Source: Tilletia caries
Taxonomy: Eukaryota; Basidiomycota; Exobasidiomycetes; Tilletiales; Tilletiaceae
Length of the DNA: 64,000 nt
Assembly: GCA_032718865.1 (NCBI GenBank)
Contig: JALUTQ010000038.1
Coordinates: 1 to 64,000, forward strand
Direction: 5' to 3'
In this document: positions 32,840 to 42,468 of the stretch, piece by piece
How positions within the stretch are numbered: position 1 is the first letter of the stretch
Layout: every line of letters begins with the position of its first letter
Translations under genes and position numbers: made by a program
Notes under the pieces: model-generated
Told to the model about the DNA's origin: nothing
The model's database searches: none
The model's input: the letters and a program-made list of their open reading frames with translations, nothing else

Positions 32840-33161
32840 CTGTAGGACGACGGCGGGAGAGTATGGAGGGGACCTTTAGCATTAATGTGTATTTCCTCTC
32901 AAGTCCATACTGACTCGTCTCCACATGTCTGAACGGTGCAACGAGGTGATGAGTGTGTGAGCTGTCTCGGCCGAGACTGAGCCCGTGCGGTCTTCATGGC
33001 GGGAGCGTTGACGTCGAGGTCGCGCTGATCGACGACGGCGACCACAGAAGCCAGGTCGAGTGGTCCGACATCTCCCATACTCCTCGAGCAGGACACCTAT
33101 CCAGTCAGACTCCATCAGCAAACCCCCGCTCCAGCCAGCCCCCCCAAAGAAAGCTCCAAAC

Positions 33162-33620
33162 ATGCTCCTCAGACCAACCCTCCGCCTCCTGGCCCAACAG
33201 GTCTACAAGCCCTCTATGCGCTTCCCCGACCGCTCCCAACCCAAAGACGCCTCCGCGTCACACGAACCCCACGCACACCCCGCCGCCCCGCCGGAGATCG
33301 CCAAGGACTTCAACCACTTCAAGGAGGTTTATTCGAGTGGGCCGCATTTTCACCCGGAGAAGCTCCAACAGGCGGCGTCTACCGCTGAGGAGGAGGAGAT
33401 GGCTGCGCCGCCGCCGGTTGCGGAGGATCTGCATGAGTTGCCGCCTCGGTTCTGGCGGACGAGCTCGTTGGTGATGGAGGAGGATGAGATGGAGGCGATC
33501 ATGGTGAGTTCTGCCCTTTGTCTTCGGCAGGCACACTTGCTGACCTCGCTGCCCGCTTTTGTCTTCCCATACCTCGCGCTCCCCCAGACCGGAGGCGCTT
33601 CAACGAGGAGTACGAAATAG
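33162..33620 (+). CDS. KGD4: KGD4/MRPS36-like subunit of alpha-ketoglutarate dehydrogenase
   Basis: Two exons (33162-33503, 33588-33620) give 124 aa. The N-terminus is a short basic mitochondrial-type leader (MLLRPTLRLLAQQVYKPSMR). The C-terminus LPPRFWRTSSLVMEEDEMEAIMTGG matches the conserved end of the small Kgd4 (Ymr31/MRPS36) family: an R-[FY]-x-R stretch, acidic residues, then M-E-x-I-x-x-GG. Kgd4 recruits the E3 subunit to the E1-E2 core of the 2-oxoglutarate dehydrogenase complex. The second exon is only 33 bases but supplies the conserved GGA. Confidence 0.72.
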   Translation: MLLRPTLRLLAQQVYKPSMRFPDRSQPKDASASHEPHAHPAAPPEIAKDFNHFKEVYSSGPHFHPEKLQQAASTAEEEEMAAPPPVAEDLHELPPRFWRTSSLVMEEDEMEAIMVSSALCLRQAHLLTSLPAFVFPYLALPQTGGASTRSTK

Positions 33621-33842
33621 AGCCAGCTAGGACTGGGTTCTTTCAATACAAGCTTACGACGATCCGGTTTGAATGATGGGTCCAGAAGGAGTGAGATGCG
33701 TCATGAAATTGTCCAAAGATAGAGAAAGAGTGGAGACAGGCGTATGGGATGACGAGAAGACAGGGTAACGGTGGGCGTGATCCAAACGTTCGCAAGGGGT
33801 GAGGTGCGGAGGAAGCGGTGTCAGAGGTGACGATCCTTTCCT

Positions 33843-35347
33843 TTACTTGATGTTGGCCAGCTTCTGCGTACCTGTGTGCGGCAATAGAAGTCGAAGTCAG
33901 GACACAGTGCAAGAGCGAGAATAAACGGAAGCGTCCCAACTCACTGGAGTAAATCTTCGTGTCTACATGCGCAGCCTTATCAGTCATCCGCTTAATGCGC
34001 GTATTCTGATCATCAATCTCCTGCCCCATCGCGCGACCCATCTTATTAAGCCGACCAGTAATCGCCGAAATCTCGTCCATATTCGCATCGAGCTCATCCT
34101 CAAGCTCGTCGTCCGAGGTCGAGGCTTCGAACTGGTAGCGGGCGCGCTGGGCCATGCGCGCGGCGGGGGAGTTCGGGTCGTTCGCTGGTTGCTTGGATCC
34201 GCCACCGCTGCCGCCGCCTCCGAAGCGGTCGAGGCCGAACCGATCGCGGGCGAAGCGGGAGGATGCCTTTTGGTTCTCCTGCACGGTCTCCTCCACGCGA
34301 GCTCGGGCACGGGCGGCCTCTTCGCGCAGACGTTCGCGCTGTTCGCGCTCTTCGATGTGTCGGTTGGTCAGTCGGGCTTCTTCGGCCAGACGCTTGCCCT
34401 TCTTGTCGGTGGTGATGGCGGGGATGAAGATGGAGCGGTTGAGCTTGACGATGTCGCGGGTGTTGTCGTCGGCGCGGGTGGAGGCCTGCTTGGCCAGATC
34501 AAAGTTGTGCTCCGTGTTACCGAGTTTCTCTGCCGACAAGCAAGCCAAGATGAGCCATTTCCGAATTATACAAAAAGCTTTGCAGAAAGCGAATACTCAC
34601 CACTCTGGTCACCAAGACGCGTGATGCTGTTGGTGGCCGTCTCCTCAGCCTCCCTGGCCATTCGGATGGCTTCCCGCGTGCTCTGGAGCGAGTCCTGCTT
34701 AGCATACCGCATCTGCTGCTTGATAGCTTCGATCTCCTCCTCTTCCGAATCGACTTCCTGCGTCTGTTCGAGCTGTGCTCCATAGCCACCGCCGCCTCCA
34801 CCGCCCCGTCCGTTCCCGCCGCCTGTTCCTCCGTATTCCTGATCAAGGGTCGATTCTGTGACGGAGGGGGCATACCTGCTGCGACCTGCCTGGCCCTGAC
34901 CCTGACCCTGCCCCTGCCCCGAGTTGGAGGGCTGGTACGGGTGCGCCTCGCGTGGCTGGACGCCTCTGGCAGCTAGCTGCTGCTGGTATAGAGTCTGGAA
35001 GGGCTGCCCCTGCCCCTGCCCCTGTCCCTGTCCCTGGCCCTGCTGTTGCTGCCCCTGCTGCTGGTACGATTGCGGCTGTGGTGGTGCGTATCCGCCCGAG
35101 TTCTGCGCTGGGCGACCGTATGACCCATATCCTGCGGCGTTGTTCTGAGCTGCGCCGTAGTGCTGGTCCTGGCCGGGCTCGTAGAGTGCGTGGGGCGGGG
35201 GCTGTTGCTCTCGCTGCCACTGTGAAGTGACGGGCGGCGCTTCTGGGATCTTGGAGGACGAGGACTGTGGGCAGAGTGGGAAGGGATGAGCTTAGGCGCG
35301 GCTCTAGAGAGTCACACTGAAATGCTCACCTTCTTGAAGAGCGGCAT
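33843..35347 (-). CDS. SEC9: SNAP-25-type t-SNARE (Sec9)
   Basis: Four exons (35347-35330, 35264-34601, 34529-33945, 33871-33843) give 431 aa. Exon 1 is 18 bases (MPLFKK). A Gln/Gly/Pro-rich arm follows, including a GQ repeat. Two SNARE helices are present: a Qb motif around QEVDSEEEEIEAIKQQMRYA to RLGDQSEKLGNTEHNFDLAK, with the zero-layer Gln in GDQ, and a Qc motif in the C-terminus (LDANMDEISAITGRLNKMG to DDQNTRIKRMTDKA). An Arg/Glu-rich linker separates them. There is no transmembrane segment, as expected for Sec9, which pairs with Sso and Snc in exocytosis at the plasma membrane. The last exon encodes only TQKLANIK, completing the second helix. Confidence 0.88.
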
Positions 35348-35653
35348 GTCTGGAGATCTGCGTGCGTGCGTGCGCGTGTTGGTTGTGCTGAGTGCTGAGT
35401 GCTGAGTGCTGAGTAGTGCGAGGCTGTGGAACTGTGGACCGAGCGGGTGTGTTGGACAGGAGCGTGGGAAAATGCCCTGATCCCGGCCTCCACATCTTTG
35501 CTTCTCGGAGCGTTGTCGGCTCTCTCCGATCTCAGGTCCACGCTCTCGACTCTCGAGCTTCCCGCCTCGCTTTGCTGGCTGCGGACGACGTCGACCACGA
35601 GAGCAGCGCGCATCCACTCGGAGCAGGGCAGGGCAGGGATCCACGCTGGACGG

Positions 35654-35701
<48 letters not shown>

Positions 35702-35942
35702 CCCACAGGTGAGTCAGACACGCACGCCCCATGTGGCGAGTCTCGCTCCACAGCTGGCAAGCACGCTGACAGCCGCTTGAGCGAAAGTCAGTCTGCCTTT
35801 TCCAGAAGATCCACAGCTTCGTCTTTCTGTACAAGTACAGCGAACGCATCCATCACGCACAGCAGTCGGGAAAAAAAGGGAAATCACAGCGCTCACGCTT
35901 CAGAATCGTGAGTTCAAAGTGCAGTCAAGCAGAAGTCGCCGG
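35348..35942. promoter_or_regulatory. Divergent promoter, SEC9 / DUF4211 gene
   Basis: About 595 bases between divergent starts. Besides the microsatellite it contains a G/T-rich repeat near the SEC9 start. No known transcription-factor site can be named. Confidence 0.35.
35652..35702. repeat. (GGCA)n microsatellite
   Basis: About 12 uninterrupted copies of GGCA, ~300 bases upstream of the SEC9 start and ~240 upstream of the DUF4211 gene, so in the shared divergent promoter. A short direct repeat (GTGCTGAGTGCTGAGTGCTGAGTA) lies nearby at 35387-35410. Confidence 0.95.
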
Positions 35943-38900
35943 ATGAAGGCCCCATTACTAAACCACGGTGTTCCATACAGCCTCATGAATTCGAGCAACG
36001 ATCTCAGCCTCGCTTACAACCGCATGGTCGAGCAGCACAGGTTGTCAGGCTCATCAAATCCAGCAAACTTTCAGCTTCGTCGCGCTGCAACTGCCAGCCC
36101 AGGTCCCAATGCCAACGGGCCCAGTCCCCAGCGCGGCCGTCTGCCATCGGCATCCCCAGATTTGTTCTGCGGATCTTCACAAGGAGGAAGTCCTGAACGG
36201 TCTGGCTCGGCGTCCTCAGATTCAGGCGCAGGCCAAAATGAGCCTCCCAACGGCGCCGATGGTCTCCACCTAGGCTCGTATTTTCACGATCACGACCCCG
36301 AATCGGGCGGCGATGTCGAGATGAACAGCTCTCAGCCCTTGTTTCGCGAGGACGGCGACAGAATTTCCATGGCGGGGGGCAGTCCCTATGCGGCGCGGCA
36401 AGCGTCTTCAGCGGTCCAAGGTCAAAATTTCAGCAGTCCTGGCTTTGACGAGCAACCACAGCCGGGTCCGCAGTTGGCCGGACAGGCAGCCATCCAGTTC
36501 AGAGACGAAGAGAATTTGGAGGCGGATGATGAGGATGATCTCTGGGGCTCGCCTTCCGAAACAAGGCGCTCGCCTCTCAGGGACCCTCCGAAGCGCGCAT
36601 CGGCTGCCTCGGCGACCTCTCAAGCCGGTCGATCCGCTCAAAAGAAGGCTTCTCGACCAGCAGCGGCGTCTTCTTCCAAGAAGGATCCAGTGTTGCTCGG
36701 CTTTAGTCACTCCAAATCCGCCAGGGCCGACGCGAAGAAGGGTCTCCCAGTCGCTCTCTGGATTGACGTCCCGCCTATCAGCAACAAGCTCCGGCGTCAG
36801 TTCAGCATCGTACGCGACTTCAAGCCAACTTCCACCACTGGGAGAGGCCAACGCGCAGCAGCAGCGGGCGCTAAGGAGAAGAACAAAAAGCTGGCTGAAT
36901 TGTCATCAAAGCCCTTGATCATCATCAGCGATGACGAGAGCGGAGACGAAACAAAGTCGGTGTGGTTCGATCCTGAAAAACGAAAACAATCCCAGGAGCA
37001 GCGCAAACGTCGTCCGGACCCCTCTCGGCGCGTAGACCGTGCCCATAACCGACTTTCACAGCACGTCGTAGACACAGACTCCGGCTCAGATGACGCGTCG
37101 AGCGCGACATCGTTCCAGCGTCTCAAGATCGATCTCAGTCAAATACCCACCGTTCCCACACGGATGTGGGGAACCCCGCCCCCCGAAGACGCGATACAAG
37201 GGCTTCGCGCAGCTCCGAGGGACGGCGGAGACGGCGGGCCTTCAGCCACGCAGGCAGGCAATGATCAAAGCACATCGAATATAGCTTCGCCGCCGAAGCC
37301 TGCACCAAAGAAGGCTCCGAAGAAACCGCAAGGACCTGAACACAGCTTTGAGGAACTGTTCATGCAGCATTCCAGCACTTCTTCGGACGAGGTCGAGGTA
37401 TTGCCCTCCGGCGGGAGGTCTCCTGCCAAAGGCAAAACACTCGCGATGTCGACGTCTGAGACGCGTCGTCCGAGTCCGCATGCTTCCAATGGTGGTCCAG
37501 CCAATGGTCGCGCTGCTTCACGCATTCAAGAGGAGAGTGATGATGAGTTCCACCCGATCGAACGACCTGCTGGTACCTCTAAGGAACAACCTCGAGCGTC
37601 GACATCAAAGGGCAAGGGGGCGGCTGCGCGTCCTGTCAAATCAACCGCGGGGACGGCAGCAGGACCGGCGACGGGTCCGAATCAACCACGATTCTTCCCG
37701 AAGCCAGCGATCGCGCCTCTACCTGCTATCCCCATGAAGCTGCCGGCCAACATGCACCCGCCGACGGGGCGCGTCCTTTCCAGGGAGGAGTACGCCAAGG
37801 AGGACAGACCGAGGAAGAGGAGATCCGATGCAAATGGAGGAGGGAAGACGGCTGCTAATGGGCGCAAGCGCCAGCATTCGAGCGATAGCGAGCGCGGGCC
37901 GTCGCCTCAGAGGGGCCATCGCGGTGGACGCGACGACCGGCACGCCCGGTCCGACTCGGACGACTTTGAGGTGACAGCAAGTCATCGGGCGGTGAACCGG
38001 AGTACGCCGCCGCCTGGCTCGCGACCCAAGGCAAGAGCTTTCAGTTCGGGCGGGCGCGGGCGGAGGGACAGCTTGAGCCCGCCGCGCAGGTATAGTGGGG
38101 GAGGGAGCGCGCGTCGTCGTGATCGCAGCATTACGCCGAGTAGTGCGAGTGAAACGGAGCGGACACGTCGACGGAAGGGCGGGAGTGGAGATAAATCGAA
38201 GAATGGTCCTTCTCGTCCCTCCTCGTCCTCCAACAAGGCTGGTCCGGGTCGTTCTTTCGTGATGCCAGACTCGCAGCCGCCTCGGAAGAAGCTCAAGCCG
38301 TTTACGATGAGCCGGGACAAGATCCTCGGAGCGGCGGAAGGCCGGAAGTCTCAGAATGACGGGAATCGGGCGTCGGGGTCACAATCACGCTCCATGGGCG
38401 GAGGAGGGATGGACTACGGGGCCGCAGGTGACGATTCAGATGACGAGGTGGAGATGCAGCCGGGGAAGTCTAGTCCTAGTAAGGCGCGACGTCAGAGTCG
38501 AGAGGCGGGCTCAGACGACGAGGACGTACGGAAGCGGGCACCGAAGAGTCTGCAGTCGCAGATCAACGAGGACGCGTGGGTGTACACGTCGGGCACGCAC
38601 AAGAAGGACGTCTACCGCGAGGATCTGAGCAAATTGCGTAAAGCTCGCGAAAAGGTTCTGTCGCAGCGCGCGTCGAAGGGCAAGGGCAAGGAGAGGGAGA
38701 GGGAAAAGAGGAAGGGGAAGAAGCGGGCGGAGACGAGCGACTCGGAAACTTCGGACTCCTTTGCGGCATCGACGGGCGAAAGCAGTCTGTCCAGCGAGAG
38801 TCGACTCAAGAACAAGGCTTCTCTCAACGATTTTGTGATAGACGACGACGACGAGCCCGTCGAGTCGCTCGTACGGAGAGTGCCCCGCCAGCTTTCGGGC

Positions 38901-39812
38901 GCGGCGCCGCCACGCCGTTCGGGGGACCGCGATCGACGTTCTCCACCGCGTTCGAAGAAGTCGTCGTCCTCGAGCAAGCGCCGCTCGCGTCCCGAGTCGT
39001 TCTCCGAAGATGACAGTATTGAGGAGAGCGGCGAAGGCGAGCGTGAGATGCAGCCGAGCGACTACATCCGTCTGGAGCGGGAGCGGATGCCGGAGGAGGC
39101 GCTGACTATGTCGCTGGATGACGCGTACTGGTGGGAGATGGTGTGGCTCATCATGCAGCTGCTGGACCAGAAGCTGCCTCCTGAGGATGCGCGATCAGCA
39201 AGTCATGCGCGGCGGATAGTGAAGGAGCGGATGTCGGATGGACAGCGGCAGCTGCAGACGATGGCGCAGCGGAAGAACTTCCTCTGGTATCTGAAGACGT
39301 ACCCGAAGCTGATACGGATGACGCTCACGAACGACGAACTGCAGGCCCGGATCGATCGGTTCGGGTCCGGATGTGGGATGTGTCCACGGAAGAAACAGCG
39401 GCCCGATAGCCGGATCTGTCTCTTTGGCCGGCCGTACGGGCCCGACCTCAACGTGCGGGACAAATCCGAGATCTCGTCGTCAGACTGCGACAGCGACCAA
39501 TCGACCGAGCTCAAAGAGACCGGCTTCGAAGCACTGCAAGGCAAGGGAAAGAAGAACTTCACCGCCTTCTTCCTCGGATCCAAATGTGCCGTGCGTGCCG
39601 AACTGCTGCATCGGGTGCTGCACTGGGAGGTCCTAGCGCAGGACGAAGCGAAGCGGCTGAGTGCGGACCGGTTGGACGATTGGGTTGATCGGCCGTTGAG
39701 GGTTGTGCTTACGGAGGTACAGGATCATGTTAATGGGAAGTGGCCCGCTTTTAAGAAGTATTGCGAGGCGATGCGGGAGGAGGCGATGGACTTTGTGAGG
39801 GAGGGGGGTTGA
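35943..39812 (+). CDS. DUF4211-domain nuclear protein
   Basis: A single-exon ORF of 1289 aa from MKAPLLNHGVPYSLMNSS. Residues 1 to ~1050 are disordered and Ser/Pro/Arg/Asp-rich with many basic KKRR-like clusters, suggesting a nuclear protein. The C-terminal ~230 residues are folded: YWWEMVWLIMQLLDQKLP, RKNFLWYLKTYPKLI, then CGMCPRKKQRPDSRICLFGRPYG and NFTAFFLGSKCAVRAELLHRVLHWEVL. The Cys pair followed by the L/F-G-x-P-Y and F-LGxxCxxRAxxxHxxxHW pattern is that of DUF4211 proteins in fungi, whose function is not established. Conspicuous charged tracts (EREREKRKGKKRAE) precede the domain. The frame extends 24 bases upstream without another ATG, so 35943 is the start. Confidence 0.75.
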   Translation: MKAPLLNHGVPYSLMNSSNDLSLAYNRMVEQHRLSGSSNPANFQLRRAATASPGPNANGPSPQRGRLPSASPDLFCGSSQGGSPERSGSASSDSGAGQNEPPNGADGLHLGSYFHDHDPESGGDVEMNSSQPLFREDGDRISMAGGSPYAARQASSAVQGQNFSSPGFDEQPQPGPQLAGQAAIQFRDEENLEADDEDDLWGSPSETRRSPLRDPPKRASAASATSQAGRSAQKKASRPAAASSSKKDPVLLGFSHSKSARADAKKGLPVALWIDVPPISNKLRRQFSIVRDFKPTSTTGRGQRAAAAGAKEKNKKLAELSSKPLIIISDDESGDETKSVWFDPEKRKQSQEQRKRRPDPSRRVDRAHNRLSQHVVDTDSGSDDASSATSFQRLKIDLSQIPTVPTRMWGTPPPEDAIQGLRAAPRDGGDGGPSATQAGNDQSTSNIASPPKPAPKKAPKKPQGPEHSFEELFMQHSSTSSDEVEVLPSGGRSPAKGKTLAMSTSETRRPSPHASNGGPANGRAASRIQEESDDEFHPIERPAGTSKEQPRASTSKGKGAAARPVKSTAGTAAGPATGPNQPRFFPKPAIAPLPAIPMKLPANMHPPTGRVLSREEYAKEDRPRKRRSDANGGGKTAANGRKRQHSSDSERGPSPQRGHRGGRDDRHARSDSDDFEVTASHRAVNRSTPPPGSRPKARAFSSGGRGRRDSLSPPRRYSGGGSARRRDRSITPSSASETERTRRRKGGSGDKSKNGPSRPSSSSNKAGPGRSFVMPDSQPPRKKLKPFTMSRDKILGAAEGRKSQNDGNRASGSQSRSMGGGGMDYGAAGDDSDDEVEMQPGKSSPSKARRQSREAGSDDEDVRKRAPKSLQSQINEDAWVYTSGTHKKDVYREDLSKLRKAREKVLSQRASKGKGKEREREKRKGKKRAETSDSETSDSFAASTGESSLSSESRLKNKASLNDFVIDDDDEPVESLVRRVPRQLSGAAPPRRSGDRDRRSPPRSKKSSSSSKRRSRPESFSEDDSIEESGEGEREMQPSDYIRLERERMPEEALTMSLDDAYWWEMVWLIMQLLDQKLPPEDARSASHARRIVKERMSDGQRQLQTMAQRKNFLWYLKTYPKLIRMTLTNDELQARIDRFGSGCGMCPRKKQRPDSRICLFGRPYGPDLNVRDKSEISSSDCDSDQSTELKETGFEALQGKGKKNFTAFFLGSKCAVRAELLHRVLHWEVLAQDEAKRLSADRLDDWVDRPLRVVLTEVQDHVNGKWPAFKKYCEAMREEAMDFVREGG

Positions 39813-40187
39813 TTGGTGTTCGTTCGCTTTGGGGCTGGGAGGGTGTGGGGAGAATGCTGTTCGGGGAAGGGCGGGTTCTCATGATGGAACAGCCAACTTT
39901 CGTTTCGAGTCGGGGCTTCCTTACAGGTATCCATACCTCTGCGGGAGAGCAACGACATGCTTTCGCTAGAGGTCGGCCCAACAAGCTGTATTCAAACGCT
40001 GCCAGAATGTTTTCGGGATGGCAAAATCAAAGCCCCCATCCGTCATTTGACGAGACGATCCCTTACTTGTTTGACTTCGCTTCCCTCTCTCTGGGTCATT
40101 CGCTCTTCACTGGAACAGGAACTTGGAAGCAGGCACGCGTGAAGAGAAGCAGTAAGTGTCCTTGAAGCGGGAGAGAAAGCGGACACC
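39813..40187. other. 3' region between convergent genes
   Basis: About 375 bases between the DUF4211 stop and the stop of the minus-strand RRM gene. Short frames exist on both strands without coding character. Nothing is supported beyond UTR. Confidence 0.4.
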
Positions 40188-40869
40188 CTATACATCCTCG
40201 ACCATGCCTGCCTCTGCCCCTGCACCCTCTGCCTCCGCCCCAGCCCCAGCCGCCGTCTTCTCCTCTCCCGAGCCATACTGCTTAATCCAGTCCTCACTCG
40301 CCCAAACGGCCCGATTCCCCGAGGCCGTCATGGTCGTCCGCATCGGCTTCGCAATGGTCACGTTGATCACCCGCTCCCGTTGTTGTCCTCCCGGAACGGT
40401 GATGGTGTTCAGGTGCATGTTGTCGATTGCGTCCTCGGCTTCGGAGCGGTTGGAGAAGGTGATGAAGCCGAAGCCGCGTCTTTTGCCGTCTTTTGAGGGG
40501 GGAGTATGGATGGATGGGGGTTGGGGAGGGGGCGAGGCGGGATTTTTCGATTTTTTTATCGAGTGAGGGCCGGGTTGGAGCATTTCCAGGAAGGGCGAGG
40601 AGGGAGAAAATGGGATGTCAGCATGGCGTTAGGGTAAGGGATAGGACGCGTGACTTCGCAGTACTGACCTCGACCTTCTCTTGGTATTTGGACTTCGATG
40701 ATGTCTCCGAATGGCTGGAAGACGGAGACGAGGCCAGCCTCATCCACCCCGTCGGGAATTCCTCCTGTGCCGCAATGAAGAGGTTCAGCGCTGAGCATTA
40801 CAGACACCACAGCAGACTCTGTCCTCATTACACACCTACGTAGATTGTTCTCTTGCTCTGCTCTGCCAT
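40188..40869 (-). CDS. RRM protein of the CYP33/PPIE type without a cyclophilin domain
   Basis: Three exons (40869-40836, 40764-40669, 40489-40188) give 143 aa. It is one RNA-recognition motif: RNP2 is TIYVGGI (made by joining exons 1 and 2) and RNP1 is RRGFGFITF in exon 3. The sequence after the RRM, INVTIAKPMRTT and AVWASEDWIKQYG, matches the extended RRM region of cyclophilin E (CYP33), where VNLAKPMR and VWSDDDWL follow the domain. Here no cyclophilin domain follows; the protein ends in an acidic Ala/Gly/Glu tail. In animals this RRM binds RNA and a chromatin PHD finger and is spliceosome-associated; the fungal role is inferred. Only 160 bases separate it from the divergent GPI2. Confidence 0.8.
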
Positions 40870-41029
40870 CCCTTCCTTTGCCCAAGTTTGATGGTGATGG
40901 TTGTCATGCTGAAGAATTTAAATTCGCGGTCGGCCTGGATGTCTTCAACCATCACATCACTCATCCGCAACTGAAGGTACGGATTATAGGGAAGCGGATA
41001 CGATGTCACGCTGAAAGACTCGGACGGCC
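40870..41029. promoter_or_regulatory. Short divergent promoter, RRM gene / GPI2
   Basis: Only 160 bases lie between the two start codons, so both promoters must overlap. The central part is relatively A/T-rich (AAGAATTTAAATTCGCGG), a palindromic GAATTTAAATTC at 40915-40926. Confidence 0.5.
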
Positions 41030-42348
41030 ATGGACTTGGGATCGATGTCTCCTGCTGATGCTCCGACTTGGGAGCGTCTGCTGTGGAAGAAGCAGCCTTT
41101 CCCGGACAATTACGTCCCACCTTCCTTCCTGAACAAGTTGCAGACGAATGGTAAGCCCACTCCCATATTGATGCTAGACGGAACCCTTTGCATGGAACGA
41201 TTGAGCCTCTTCATTCTGTCTTTACCGCAGCGACGATTATCCTTCCTTCGTATTCGACCCTGGTCATCTGGTCGTTGCCCATCACCCAGCAAATTGCATC
41301 GATCCTCGCCTTCGTAGGCGCCTTCGCACATCTGCTCAATGGCAAAGTATCCGCCATCGAGCTCGCCCTCGGAAGCTCGCTCACGATGCTCCTCGGCTGG
41401 GCCATCTTCGAGGTCTTTATTCCCGAACAAAATCATCGCCACCCTGCAGCAAGAGCTGGCGGAGCGGGAGGTCGGAAAAAAGGCCCGGGTCGGTCGGAGA
41501 AGTCGACTCGGGAGAGGATCCGACAAGCGGCCAATACGATTGTCAGCCTCTTCCTGCTCTCCCTCGTCCTCCTCGCACTCTCGCCTGTGCTTCGAACCTT
41601 GACGGAAGCCACGACGAGCGATAGCATTTGGGCACTGTCCGTCGGCATGTTCGCCGTCAGTGCCGCCCTTGCCGATTATTCCAGCGCCGGTCGGTCAATC
41701 TGGATCGCCAGGACAGTCTCCGACGGAGGAACTGCCGATAGATCGTCTCCGGTAGCCTCGATGCCGTCCAGAGAGGACCATGGACTGACGGAGGGCGCCA
41801 GTACCGGCGGTTTGACCTCGGCTCTGTCCCTAAATGCGGCTATATGCGCATCGGTGGTACTGGGCAGCCGCTTACCTTCCGACTTGGACGTCTTCGCCCT
41901 CATGCTCCTTGCAGTACACTTCTTCGCTCTACTTCCCCTCGCAAGTGTCCGCTTACGAGCTTGCGAGCTCGAGATCGTCCCCGTGCGTGCAGACGTACAT
42001 CCAATAAAGGGCGAAGTCATGCACGCAAGCCCGACACTCCAGGACCGAACGCTTGCTCAAGACAGTAGCGAGCCCTTGTCACGCGCTTCGGTGCCCATGT
42101 TACGGACAAGACATCCCTTCCTGGTCCCACAGATCATCCTCACAGCATTGTTGGTGATTCTGTCCTCGGGGACGCTTGCGCTCCTCAACACATCGGCGGC
42201 GTTGCTGAGTGTGATGGCATATGCATTCATCAGCGCAGGATGTCCCGCGTGGATGCGTTGGGCTCAGCTCTGGAAGCGAGAACTCAAGGGCCCCTGGGAT
42301 CCTGCCGTCCCTCGCGTCTGGGGCACTGCCCAGTCCCAGTCCCAGTGA
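41030..42348 (+). CDS. GPI2: GPI-GlcNAc transferase subunit Gpi2/PIG-C
   Basis: Two exons (41030-41150, 41231-42348) give 412 aa. The N-terminus WERLLWKKQPFPDNYVPPSF is the PIG-C hallmark (W-x-K-x-L-x-x-x-QPFPDNYVD). The rest is a polytopic membrane protein with about eight hydrophobic segments, including QIASILAFVGAFAHLLNG, IVSLFLLSLVLLALSPVL, SLNAAICASVVLGSRLPS and FALMLLAVHFFALLPL. PIG-C is part of the ER enzyme that starts GPI-anchor synthesis by adding GlcNAc to phosphatidylinositol. Two Arg/Gly/Pro-rich and polar inserts between membrane segments (near residues 125-150 and 215-235) are longer than in yeast. The intron is GTAAGC..CGCAG. Confidence 0.9.
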
Positions 42349-42468
42349 TCTGTCCCCCCACCCTCCCTTCCCTGCTCCTTCCGCAATCCCATGCTGGTGA
42401 CCTTCTGCCGGAAATCACGGCAAGCTCGAATCTCGAAATTTTTGACCTTGGCAGCGGAGGTCGAGCTG

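Noticed and set aside
33967..34785. 272-aa plus-strand open frame
   Set aside because: Antisense to the SNARE helices of SEC9; the hydrophobic character is the complement of Glu/Lys/Gln codons.
35652..35702. Regular short repeats that might suggest a CRISPR-like array
   Set aside because: Uninterrupted tetranucleotide with no spacers, in a eukaryotic genome: a simple microsatellite.
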